Positions 11,755-22,044 of a DNA stretch of 64,000 bases are shown one piece after another. The DNA comes from Lithospermum erythrorhizon. Its lineage: Eukaryota; Streptophyta; Magnoliopsida; Boraginales; Boraginaceae. The stretch lies in contig JADFUC010002111.1 in the NCBI GenBank assembly GCA_019722365.1, forward strand, positions 62,001 through 126,000. Reading direction: 5' to 3'. Under the pieces are notes generated by a model, which searched no databases, was not told where the DNA came from, and worked only from the letters and a program-made list of their open reading frames with translations. A program made the translations under genes and the position numbers. Within the stretch, counting starts at the first letter, position 1. Each line of letters begins with the position of its first letter.

Positions 11755-14700
11755 CTTAAAAAAATTCAATTTAGAAATCCTATACATTCTTTAAGAGTTT
11801 CAAATGAATTTGTTTTTGGGTTAATGACCTATGTTTTCCTAATATAATTATTTTATCACTTGCTTTTCCAAATTGACCCAATTGATCGCTTATGTTTTAA
11901 CAATGCATTTTGGTCCTGCCGTTAATTATTCCTTAGGGGATTTTTCTGTTTTCATAAAAATGAAAAAGAAAAAGTTTCTCTCACTCCTCAAGTAAACACT
12001 ACAAACAATCAAACACCCACTACTCATTAAAAAATATCACAAAAGTAATTGTTGCCAGAATGTTTTTAAGATTTTCACAATAATTATAATAGCTATTCCC
12101 TACGGATAAAATTACTTGTCATTTTAGTTTGAAAAATTTAGATATTTTTACTTGTCATTTCAGCATAACAAATTGTACTTTTACATTTACAATGTTACTT
12201 TTTTACTACTTTTTATTATTAAATTATCAACCAACCAATAATATAATTTCATTAATTGACATTCTACATTTTCAATACAATTTTTTATAACTTTTTCTTT
12301 TTTTTAATTTTTATGTATAACTCTAAAATGAGAAGTAAAAAAATTCGGAGAAAGTAATATTTTCTAACACAGTAGAATAGCCAGCAGAGTAGATACAAGT
12401 ACAAGCATAATAATGGGAACTGTATGTAAGAAGAAAAGGAAAGAAATTAAACTTACTGAAGGTACCAAGGTACAAGTCCTTGTTGCCTGCAACCCTTCCT
12501 ATTCTAGCTTGCCATCTTCCATGCTGATGATGCCTGTCGGTGTCCCAAAATCAACCAGAAAAAGAAAAGGGAAAACGTGTTATGATAGCTTCTTCTCAAA
12601 CAAATGAACAGACTTGGTAGTACTACGGCACTGGTACTACAAAAGTTGCATTTCGACTTGTATGTTTATCATATGCACCCAAAACTAAATCCATCATTCA
12701 TCTCACAAGATGGGTCTGATTTTATTTTCATTAATCAAAATTAACAAATTTTGATGTTTTGATTGACTCACATTTTCTTTTTAGAGACAAATAAAAAGCA
12801 TATAGTTAATAGTAAAATATGTTAAAAATACAATATGGAGTAATATATTATTCACATTAAAGAATATTTGAGTTCAAAATTTAAAAAGTGAGTTTTGAAA
12901 ATTTAAAACTTGATAATCTTACAACTCGAGCAATTAATAATACTATTGTTGATGATAAGTTATTAAAACTGAAACTAAACTCAATAATAAAAAATGTGAC
13001 AAATTAAATGAGCTCCTTCAAACAAAAATAAAAAACATTAATAGATTCAGTATGATGCCTTGTTACACCTCTATACATCGACGCTCCCCTAGAAAAGCCA
13101 CTACTTCTTCTGCTCAATAATTCGAAAGAAAAAAATAATTATCAATTTCCACGTTCTTGAATGAAATGCAAGATCATGATTGAATAATTAAGGCGAAAGC
13201 CCTAGTCAGGGTTTAACCCAAAAAAAAAATGATTGAATATTTAATATACCTTCTCAAGTGAGCAACAAATTCTTGCCTACTCATATTCTGCATGTCCTCC
13301 AACTCTTTCTCATAAGTGCTTAGCTGAAATTGTTTTATAAACCAGAGAGGGGGATTTTAACTAGTAAACAAAATTAATGTTGTTCGAATGAAAGCTGTTT
13401 AACGGAATTATTGATTCTTACAGGAAAATTAATATGAGTAGTTGGACCCCAATACTTCAAGGCAGCTAAATCATAAGCTCTGGCTGCTTTTTCTTCAGTA
13501 TCATAACCACCTAATAAGTAAATAAGCAATACTCCAATTACTGATGGAAACTAACAAGATGATAGAACTATAATTCGACAAATTGATGATATTCTACTTC
13601 TCAAATGTTCTCGAATTCAAATCAAACTTATTATAATTTTTTTAGGCTAATTTGCATTTGCCCCTATCTCTTTATAATTAATAATTCTACGTGGTCGCAA
13701 ATTATCGGTTGTTTGATTTGTCTGCTTCTTTCTGGATTTCGAGGACTAGTCGTTTTAAACAATGCATTTCGCACAAAATGACTATTTTGCTTAACTAAAC
13801 TAAAACATAAGTCATTTCGTAATTAAAATAGAGCGCATTTTCTTTTCTGACATCCTACCCAACCCTCCTCCTTTTAAACTTTATGGCTGCTTTCTTGCTT
13901 TGTACGTCCAAGCTACCCCATCTCCTTCTAATTCGGACACGAACAAAGAAGGAAACCACAGCACAGAACTCCACCCTGCTTCTTATCCCATCTCCACTGT
14001 ATTGACCGAACAATTGTCCACATTGTGATCACAGGAAAGGCTCAATCTTGAAGCAAATCAATTCAATCAGGATTCAGAAAAAACAAAGCTTCCCAACTTA
14101 CAACTCACAATCCTATTGAATTACAAAGTACTGAGATAAGACAAGAAACTAAGCACATATTCCAACTTTCTTGAAATCCACATACACCATATACAGTAAA
14201 GAACCAATCTTTATCATAATTCACCTTTATATAAACATAAATTATGCATATATAGTACAAAAAAGTAAAAGTACATGGCAGTAAGCAATATCGAGCAACC
14301 CCACAACAAAAACAACAAACAATTTACCCTCTTCTATGTGATAAGCTACTGTTGTGAGCTTTTCTTCACCATTTTCAGGCATTTTTGGGAATTTTGTGAT
14401 ATGGGATTTGTTCAAAATTCGATTTCTAGCTGAAAATAGTTGATTTTGGACTTTTTTTGGTGCTATAGGATGAGTAAAAATATGGGTTTTGTATTGAAGA
14501 AAAAGGGGTGGTGTTGGTCAAAGTTTAAGAAAAAAGATGGGGGAGGAGGTAGGGTGAGATATATTAAAAAAGAAAAGTATAGAGTTATATTTTAATTATA
14601 TAAAATATGTACTTTATAATTTAGTTTAGTGTTGGGGTAAAATAATTATTTTGTCATGTATTGTGTTTTTGCTATAAAAAGCGAGAATTTAAAATAAATC

Positions 14701-17700
14701 GCAGCGATAAAAGAGCAAGAATCATTTCTGAAACAATGATAGTCAGAATCGCGTAAAATTTATGCAATAGTATAGGAGGCAAAATGTGAATTACAATTTA
14801 TCATTCAAAACCGAATTCTCTATTCAAATTTGAATACTACATACATATCTAGTTAAAATTTGGTGTTTAGTAGAAGTCTATTTTGATTTTGAAAATAAAA
14901 TATTAAATGAATCAAATTCGAATATTAATGAAATTGTATCTGAACCCACTTCAAATTTGATTTTATTAATTGAATCGACTACGAATTCGAATATTAATTA
15001 AAAAATAATTTAAATAAAGTAATATTCAATTATATAATTTAATGAAGTTTCAAATCCATATCTAACCCCAAAGTTGTTGATATGATGACATAATTTATTA
15101 GAGGACAAAAGTAGACAAGGAAGTTGTGACTCACCAAGATATACTACTCCAGCGTTTCGGTGAAAAGAAAGCAGATGATGGCCCCCATACGGATTTACAT
15201 GAAAATATAAGGTTAGTACATTCTCTTTGACTATAACTTTTTTTCCATGTCAATATAAAAGAATCTTGCTAATTAAAGACGGACAAAAGTTAACCTACAT
15301 GATGTGTCTATCACTCTTAGCGACAGACCAAATTTTATTTTTATACTCCATATATACTTTAAGATAAGAATACAAGTTCAATGTTATGAATAGATACTTA
15401 TTGAATTATATTCAACATAATAATAATAATAGAAGCAATAAATATATTGTATTTTTTTTTCTCTGGCTATTTATTATTCCCATCATCTTTTTTTTAAAGA
15501 TCATTTACTTTTGCATAAAATTTAAGAAATATTTAAATTCATTTCACAAACATAATTTTTTCTCCAATTTTTCTTAACTAATTTAATAAAATAAAACCCT
15601 AAAAAAAGATTTCAATTTTAGAAAAATGATCCTTGCATAAAGGGATGGAAGGAATATTATATTACAGATACTTTATAACATTCAAATAATAATGATAGGA
15701 TATAAATCTAATACTATTTGGTATTCTAAGATGACAAAATTACCCTTTGTAGTTATACTTCTTAAGACTTAAATTCACTTGGCCTCTTGATCAATTTTTT
15801 CTAACGATGAAAGTTATAAATTATATAGGATACAAAATACTAATTAAATTTATGTAGCCAATAAGTGCTTGTTACTCTGCAGGCTACCTTCCGTGAACAG
15901 CTATATGTAACTTTTAAAATCTCAAAGAAGTGAGTATTGACTCTTGGTATGTGCGAAAATCCCACCATGGTAGTGCGAGTGAAAAAGTATGTATAAGATA
16001 AACTTATCGAGAATCAGTAAGAATTGGAAACGTGAGGCAGAAACTTTGAATGAAATCAGGCAGGATCACGAATGATCAATTTAGTGGCCATGATTTAAAT
16101 GTAGTAGAAACCGACGAAGTACTATTATAGGGTAGATAGAAGATTCCATCCCCTTTAGACATTAAAATTAATGAGATGTCATATAATTGGAGAACAAAAC
16201 TCGAATTAGTCAATTTTTAAATAACAAAAATTATTTTGTATACTTTTAACATACTTCAAAATGTTATTGAGAAAAACAAAAAAATTATATTTATTAAAAT
16301 TATGAATATAAAATATTATGTTATCGAAGATTGATATAAAAGATTAAAACATCAATAAAATGAATTGAATAATTACTTGGATTATAAGTTGTATGTAAAA
16401 GTCAATGGAAATAACTTTAAATAGTCAAAAAGAATATTTAAGTTCATCTTTTTTCTAAGTAAAATTATTGACAAATTACTCATTTCAATTCAACGTAACT
16501 AAGATTCAATTTTTTATACGCATTTTTGAACCATTAATTAATTTTTATCTATTATTCTTACAAAAATTAGTATTCTTGAATTTATTTTTAAAAACATGTT
16601 TCTAGGATAATTTTTTTTAATATTCTTAACAAAAATAAAAAGTTATCATGTCCAAATCTAATATTTGAAAATCGAAATCGAATTGAAGTGAGTAATTGTT
16701 TCTTTCAAAAAGTTGTTTCACATACCTTCAATTATTATTTGGAATAATTTATAGAAAATAAACAGTCAGATTTATATGAGTTATACCTTGCCTTCCTTTT
16801 CTTGTTTGCCCTCTTTCATATATTATACTTAAATGAGCTTCATATCTTCCAGTATACATGCCTAATGAAACAAATACTTGAAAGTAACATTACGACTCAT
16901 TTCATTATAAACATCAACACACCAAGAATTTAATTTCAACAAATCAGATTATTTATTTTAAAAAAAAAACTCAAATGAATTACAATTGCAATAATAACTC
17001 AACAAAAGAAGAACAAAATTCAAGGAAAAATCTGTTCGAGTAATACTAAAGCAGTTAAAAATCTAGTAGAACTGGAATTGGGCCGGTTATTATTGAGTAA
17101 TTCATTATCAACTCGCATTAACTCGTATGAACTCGTACTTCATTCGATTTGACTCGGTCCATTAATGTTCGAGTTATTACTTATTGTCAGAAGTGTTACG
17201 ACTTATTTGGCATACATATAATAAGTAAAAAAGATAAAATGATTGAATGTATGAACGATCAAGCGAGTTCTGAATAAATAATAACGAGAAAGCATGCTTA
17301 GATTTGAATTACTGAAACGTAACAAATTTGAATCGAGTTTAATGGGCGATTCTTGAAATTAACTAATCGACTTGACTTCATAATAAAATTAATTGAATTC
17401 TGAGATGAATAAATCTCATGACATTAATACATTACCGACAATTAAGCAATGTGGAATTTCGATTATCAATAAACACTCACAAGCGCAATCCATTTGGATC
17501 ATATATATGAGGCTTATTATACATGTCATAACGAGATGTAAGATTCGCCAATAATATATGTTAAGCGCCAGTGTATGTTAATATTAAAACCAATTGATTA
17601 TATATATACTCAAGAACTTATTAATATATTCGAAAGTTATTAGAGTAATTAATAAATGTAGGTGGGATAGGTTATGGATAATAAAAATTTGAATAAAATA

Positions 17701-20700
17701 ATGAAAAAGAAAGGGAAAATTATACTGACCTTGTGACACCACGATACTGAGAAGTTCTTTGGCCAAAAGTATCAATGGATTTACGAGGAGCAATTTCCTT
17801 GTTACTAGAACTAGACGAAACATTTGATTTGAAAACGTTTCTCTTTTGGTTAGTGTCTTCCACTACAACCATTTCTTGTTGTTGCTGTTTTTCTTGAGCA
17901 CCAGAGAGACTATTTGGACTATTCATACTCAATTCAAGAGCTTGTAAATTATTTATATTTCCATTGGTGCCCTCAAATTGTGGAGGTAAAAGATGATGAT
18001 GGTACATGTCATTTGAGGGTAACATCATCAAAGTTTGGTTAATCTGAGGGCTATAATAGTAGTATGGGAAAGCTGATGCATTCACACCTTGTACTCCACT
18101 TGCTATGATTTGTTCATCAGCTGAGGTATTGAAGGCTGGAGGAATGTTGACATTGATTTCACCAACTTGGTTGGTTTGACTATGACTTTGGTGGGAATAA
18201 ACTTTGTTGTCATCCAGATTTGGTGATGGTGAAGAGGGGGTTGTGTAACAACCGCCTAAGAAATCTTCGAGTTTCGGACACTCTGAGTTTACGCCCATTG
18301 TGTTCTCGTACCTCCACTCTGCACAAAAAAGTAAGTACGTTAGGATCACCCAAACATTGTATTACCTCCATCCAAAAAGCTTAAACGTGTGATTGTTTTA
18401 ATGTGGAATTGGAATATAAATAAAATTGAAAGAAATTCTACATAATTTTTGAGAAAATTTTATAGATTTTCTTCAATTTCATTTCAATTCAAATCTAATT
18501 CAATATTTGTTCAATTTATTTTTAATGGTCAAAACTAATAAATTTTATGATAATAATTGATATAAACAATTTTACTTCAAATCAAAATTATCATATTATT
18601 TGTAAAATTGGTCGAAAATATTATTTTCAATATATATTTTCATAGAATATTATACAACATATATATTAAGAATTTAAAAAATCTATCTATAAATCAAGTA
18701 TTGAGTACGATTTTATTATTTTGGGAATAATAGATGGACTGATAAAAGTACCCCTTTTATCCAAAAAATGTATTCAGAACTTTATATATTGAGATGAATC
18801 TGAAAAATTTCAGAAGATATTATTAGTATTAATTATTATTATTACCATATTAGTTTTAGTAATAACTTAGCGTGAGTTAATAATTATTAGTAAGTATTTG
18901 ATATTGTGCGCATAAATATAATTTGGTTGCCTTATATTTCATGAGTTTATTTAATATAATTTAGATTCTTCTATCATTTTTATCGTAATTATCGGCGCAG
19001 AATCTTGAAATTTTTTCATTGCATTGGTGCTTAACCGCCGTGATTGTCATGGCAAGCAATTCATATATATTAAGTTCTTTTTTACGTTCATTGTTAAATT
19101 ACTTTTTTCGAATTTATGATTTTAACTAGAAATTAAGAGTTACTACATTTTTTAGTGGATAATATTGTTGCTCGACGATCATGTTATTGATGAAAGTCTT
19201 GGCGTTAAATGCTATGAGTTGATAAAAATGCTACCGAAATGGCGTCGTTGAAAGAGGTTTAATTTTGGTTATGTTATGATTGACTTTTCGTATTTGGAGA
19301 AGATTAGTTTATTACTTTGAGTTGGGTAAATTTGTTCCCCGATGTATGTTCTTGGCGGGTTAAATACAGCAACAATTATTAGTTAGAAATTAATAGTGTT
19401 CAAATGTGACCACGTATTTTGAGTCGCTTTGGCGATGTTCTGCTTGATGTTTTGGTGTTTGAAAGTTACTACAGCGTGTTCTTGCCTTGATGTTTGGTGT
19501 TTTGATTTTACGGTTCAACCCGACTTATTTTCGACTTGTTGATGAATTAAAGCGATGTATATGCGATATTTTCTTATTATTTGCAAACACATGGCAATTC
19601 TATCAAATTGTCGCGGGTTGAGGCATTGATAAAGTAACGGATGAATAGTATTAGTATGATCGAAAGATGAATAGATTTATAAAGATCTAAAAGATTATTA
19701 TTATTTTTTTATTATGAAGATCTAGAAGATTATTATTATTATTATTTTTTATGAAACTTGAACTCTTATTTTCAAGTTGGACGTTCTGATATTTATAGTC
19801 GGCTTGAGGAGAATGAGATGGATCAGAAAAATTCGAAAGCATATTATTAGTATTAATTATTATTAGCATAGTTTTAGTAATAACTTGAGTATCAGATTAA
19901 TATTATTACCATAACTATTTGATATAGTACCTATAAATATGAAACTAGTATAAATATTCTTCTTTTTTTAAAGGATAATATTAGAAACAAAAGGGAATTT
20001 AGATATTCTTATGTATGTTTTAGTAGCTTATTTAACAAAAAATATACGTATGATCGTTTTCAAATGTCATTTATTATGTACTCGTATCTTGTAATTTTAA
20101 TGCAAACAAAACTAAGCATTTGATAATATGTTGAATGTAATATAAATCTTTTAATATGACCTAAAATTCAGTTGAATAAATCATTGATGATAAAGTTGAA
20201 TATTCATTTGAAAAAGAAAACAAATTGTGATGGTTATAATATCTTAATTAAAATCTAAGAATTTGTTATACTTAAATAACACACTCAACTATTAAACCTT
20301 ATAAAACATGCTGCCGTCCTCCAAAGTTGATTATCCATTTTTAAATTGAATTTTGATGATATTTAAATTTAGAATGTATTTTTAAACATTGTATGTTATA
20401 TTTAATGAAAATATATCAAATGTTACTATCTCGCATCTCAAATTCTAAGCTATCTTTGCCTAAAACAGAAATTCCATTTTTTATTTTCATTTGACCAAAA
20501 TGTGACATGACAATTGGAGGAAAATAATATTGTGAGAGTGAAATTTAAATTTTCTTTAAACTTTGTGTAAAATCAAATGAATCTCAGAATTATTACATAA
20601 AATAAATAAAGTTACACAATTTATTAAATTTGACGATTGGAAATAAAATTTATAAATCAATCATTTTGTGGCTGGAGGGACTACTGGACTACAACATAAA

Positions 20701-21251
20701 ATTAAACAATAAGGATGTGTTACGTTAGGATTTGAATATCTTGATGTAAACGTCAGAAATAAGACACTGGCTCTATTATCATCAGTGCAAATTATGAACA
20801 AAAGACAAGTGAATTTATTGAACATAAAAAACTACTCCATATTCATAGTCATCCACAAAACAGGTGACCAAGGTCCAAGATTAGAAAAGCCAAGTAATGA
20901 GTGTTTGCTTGAGCTTTGTTAGAACAAATAAACCCCCTTAACACAGAATTTTAGAACCAAAATAAATTTGAGGGGCTTAAAATAATTGGTCGACGTGACA
21001 AGTTTAACTTGTGGAATTTATGGTTGGAAATAAACAAGCATACCTTCAACACAGAAAGAATCATCGGTCCGCAAAGGCATAACCGACATAGGTGAAGGAA
21101 AGCAAGTTTCTTGAGCTGACATAATCTCATTTGTCCCATTATCATTGTTCTCACTAGATTCTTGTTGTTCATGATGTTGTTGTTGTACTCCAGTAAGGGA
21201 TTCATGGATGCTGAGGTGAGGAGTGAGAGAAAACCCCAGCCAATCACCCAT
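11291..21251 (-). CDS. AIL1: AINTEGUMENTA-like AP2 transcription factor (AIL1-like), nine exons, exon 3 frame broken
   Basis: Exons by strand order: 21044-21251, 17730-18318, 16787-16861, 15135-15143, 13422-13510, 13250-13323, 13059-13109, 12457-12533 and 11291-11754. Phases agree at every junction except those around exon 3. The ATG at 21251 gives [13 protein letters not shown], the N-terminal WLGFSL motif of the euANT group. Exon 2 holds PKLEDFLGG and ends in [14 protein letters not shown], the start of AP2 repeat 1. Exon 5 gives [20 protein letters not shown]. Exon 6 is the linker between the repeats. Exons 7-9 give repeat 2 ([47 protein letters not shown]). The [12 protein letters not shown] stretch after repeat 2 favours AIL1 over ANT, BBM or PLT. 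The C-terminus is [10 protein letters not shown]. Family members are nuclear DNA-binding regulators of meristem and organ growth. Total coding length is 1,636 nt; eight more bases in exon 3 would make it 547 codons plus stop. As written it would truncate soon after repeat 1 begins. Confidence 0.9.
12457..12533 (-). CDS. AIL1: AIL1-like exon 8 (core of AP2 repeat 2)
   Basis: Acceptor ACACCGACAG and donor TTCA|GTAAGT enclose 77 nt. It encodes [20 protein letters not shown] then YLGTF, with all DNA-contact residues typical of repeat 2. Confidence 0.88.
13059..13109 (-). CDS. AIL1: AIL1-like exon 7 (start of AP2 repeat 2), GC donor
   Basis: Acceptor TTATTGAGCAG and 51 nt encode [17 protein letters not shown]. 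The donor is ACAAG|GCATCA, a GC rather than GT donor with a weak +4 to +6 match. Phase to exon 8 is correct (AG|G CAT CAT). Confidence 0.83.
13250..13323 (-). CDS. AIL1: AIL1-like exon 6 (inter-repeat linker)
   Basis: Acceptor CAATTTCAG and donor GAGAAG|GTATAT enclose 74 nt. It encodes [19 protein letters not shown] then VAHLR, the conserved linker that precedes repeat 2. Confidence 0.87.
13422..13510 (-). CDS. AIL1: AIL1-like exon 5 (end of AP2 repeat 1)
   Basis: Acceptor TTACTTATTAG and donor TTTCCT|GTAAGA enclose 89 nt. It encodes [20 protein letters not shown] and [10 protein letters not shown], including the RAYD element helix of repeat 1. Sequence matches the family residue by residue, in contrast to exon 3. 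Confidence 0.88.
14328..14382 (-). pseudogene. Possible captured first-exon fragment of an EXO70 gene, inside AP2 intron 4
   Basis: On the minus strand an ATG at 14382 opens [19 protein letters not shown]. The pattern ENGEEKL..VA.HI resembles the start of plant EXO70B/D exocyst subunits. The similarity ends where a GAGG|GTAAAT donor-like site occurs. The sequence before the ATG is A-rich and leader-like. No later EXO70 exon was found between here and exon 5, so it would be a captured or left-over piece. The match is 19 residues, so chance is possible. Confidence 0.3.
14383..15134. other. Rest of AP2 intron 4 upstream of the EXO70-like piece
   Basis: AT-rich intron DNA with no gene seen. Confidence 0.4.
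15135..15143 (-). CDS. AIL1: AIL1-like exon 4, 9-nt microexon encoding VYL
   Basis: On the minus strand GGAGTAG|TATATCTTG|GTGAGT gives a 9-nt exon between an AG acceptor and a canonical GTGAGT donor. With one base from exon 3 and GT of exon 5 it encodes V-Y-L-G, the strand leading into the GGYD motif. A 9-bp VYL microexon at this position is a known feature of AP2-family genes. Phase fits exon 5 exactly. Confidence 0.8.
15144..16786 (-). other. AP2 intron 3
   Basis: AT-rich intron between damaged exon 3 and the 9-nt exon 4, about 1.64 kb. No coding potential beyond a Phe/Leu/Ile-rich low-complexity frame at 15,386-15,577, which I reject as a gene. Confidence 0.5.
16787..16861 (-). CDS. AIL1: AIL1-like exon 3 (AP2 repeat 1 core), damaged
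   Basis: The acceptor TTCATTAG| is followed by 75 nt and the donor GGCAAG|GTATAA. The expected exon in this family is 83 nt. In one frame it reads [20 protein letters not shown] then KGRQ, so TGRYEAHL and GQTRKGRQ are intact. The family's Trp residues of HRW and HLWDNS are missing. There is a 2-nt shortfall right after the CAT (His) codon and a 6-nt shortfall after HL. With the normal splice the frame from exon 2 meets TGA within eight codons. No nearby alternative AG restores the phase. It is either a real lesion or a local assembly error. Confidence 0.75.
17730..18318 (-). CDS. AIL1: AIL1-like exon 2 (transactivation region and start of AP2 repeat 1)
   Basis: The acceptor TTTTTGTGCAG is strong and the phase completes a Glu codon with exon 1 ([10 protein letters not shown]). 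It carries PKLEDFLGG, Ser/Pro/Asn-rich stretches, a Gln run (EKQQQQEM) and a Ser run, then [19 protein letters not shown]. The donor is ACAAG|GTCAGT. There are no internal stops over 589 nt. Confidence 0.88.
18780..19950. mobile_element. TRIM-like insert in AP2 intron 1 (about 140-bp direct repeats around 0.88 kb)
   Basis: Two direct repeats at about 18,790-18,930 and 19,812-19,945 share GATATTATTAGTATTAATTA-like sequence, AGTTTTAGTAATAACTT and TATTTGATAT...CATAAATAT-like ends. The roughly 880 bp between them has more G and C than the flanks and no open frame. Terminal repeats of this size around a non-coding core fit a TRIM-type miniature LTR element. TG...CA ends, a primer site and a purine tract were not clearly seen. 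Confidence 0.4.
21044..21251 (-). CDS. AIL1: AIL1-like exon 1
   Basis: Opens with ATG in TCTCAAATGGG and encodes 69 codons plus one base: the WLGFSL motif, a Gln/His-rich stretch (QQQHHEQQ) and an end of DDSFCVE. The donor AAG|GTATGC is good. A longer overlapping frame has no supporting motif. Confidence 0.85.
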
Positions 21252-21442
21252 TTGAGATTTGTTACTCGAGTATCCAAAACGAATGAGGATTCAAGAAGTA
21301 GACTCACAAAACCAAATTAATTTTCTCTGTTTCTTTGTCTTTAGACTTTGTGTGTATTTTTGGTGTGTGGGGTTAAGCTCATATTTCGAAGTTCATAAAA
21401 AGTCTTGCAGCAGTAGGGAGTAAGTATATGGAAGGGGTTTGT

Positions 21443-21460
21443 TTTTTTTTATAAACACGT
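21443..21460 (-). promoter_or_regulatory. Candidate TATA region of the AIL1-like gene
   Basis: On the minus strand CGTGTTTATAAAAAAAA lies about 200 bp before the ATG. The leader between them is pyrimidine- and A-rich as in many plant 5' UTRs. The adjoining GAAGGGGTTTG is duplicated at about 21,430 and 21,470. Only position and sequence support this. Confidence 0.3.
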
Positions 21461-21878
21461 ATGGAAGCTGGAAGGGGTTTGTGTCTGAGCTATTATTATA
21501 CACCCAAACAGTTGGTGTTTGTGGGTGAAAGTATTCATTTATAAGTGTGATATTTGTTATCTGGCGCTTTAGAAATAGTGTTAGAACTTTGGATGTGAAA
21601 TGATTATTTTCATAAAAAGCATTTGCAGAGTGTAGTAATTAGGAAGTTTCGTTAAAGGCTGAAAGTATCGTTTATTAAGTTCTTGATACAGTGTGTGTAT
21701 AGTGTTGCTAGATGTGATAGTTGAAAGAATTATGTTAGGTAAAATAATTATTTAAGTATTAAAAATCTTTATTTGGGTATGTATATTGTTTAGATTTGTG
21801 TGCATTGGTTGTGATCTGTCTGATTGGACCTGTTTATCAAACAAAACAAAAACAAAACTAATATAGAAAAAAAAACTA

Positions 21879-22037
21879 CTCCCTCCAAGTCATTTTTTAT
21901 TTCTAAAAATCTCTAATTTGATTCTCATATAAATCAAATGTGTAAATAAAAAATTTAAGTTGTAAATTAAATTTAAATTTTTTTGAATGTTGGTGTCAAA
22001 TAAAATATCCCTATAAAAATATAATGGATTGAGGGAG
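21879..22037. mobile_element. Stowaway-type MITE, 159 bp
   Basis: Inverted ends CTCCCTCCAAGTCATTTTTT and (reverse complement of the right end) CTCCCTCAATCCATTATA are flanked by a TA on both sides (21,877-21,878 and 22,038-22,039). Size, ends and TA duplication fit the Tc1/mariner Stowaway group. It lies about 600 bp upstream of the AP2 start codon and directly abuts the Tat LTR. Confidence 0.75.
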
Positions 22038-22044
22038 TAACTAA

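Noticed and set aside
15386..15577. 63-codon plus-strand frame, hydrophobic at its middle
   Set aside because: Low-complexity Phe/Ile/Asn/Lys text from AT-rich intron DNA of the AP2 gene; no start context or homology.
20951..21307. 118-codon minus-strand frame overlapping AP2 exon 1
   Set aside because: It is an alternative frame of exon 1 and its intron starting at GTG; the MGDWLGF frame carries the family motif and the correct splice phase.
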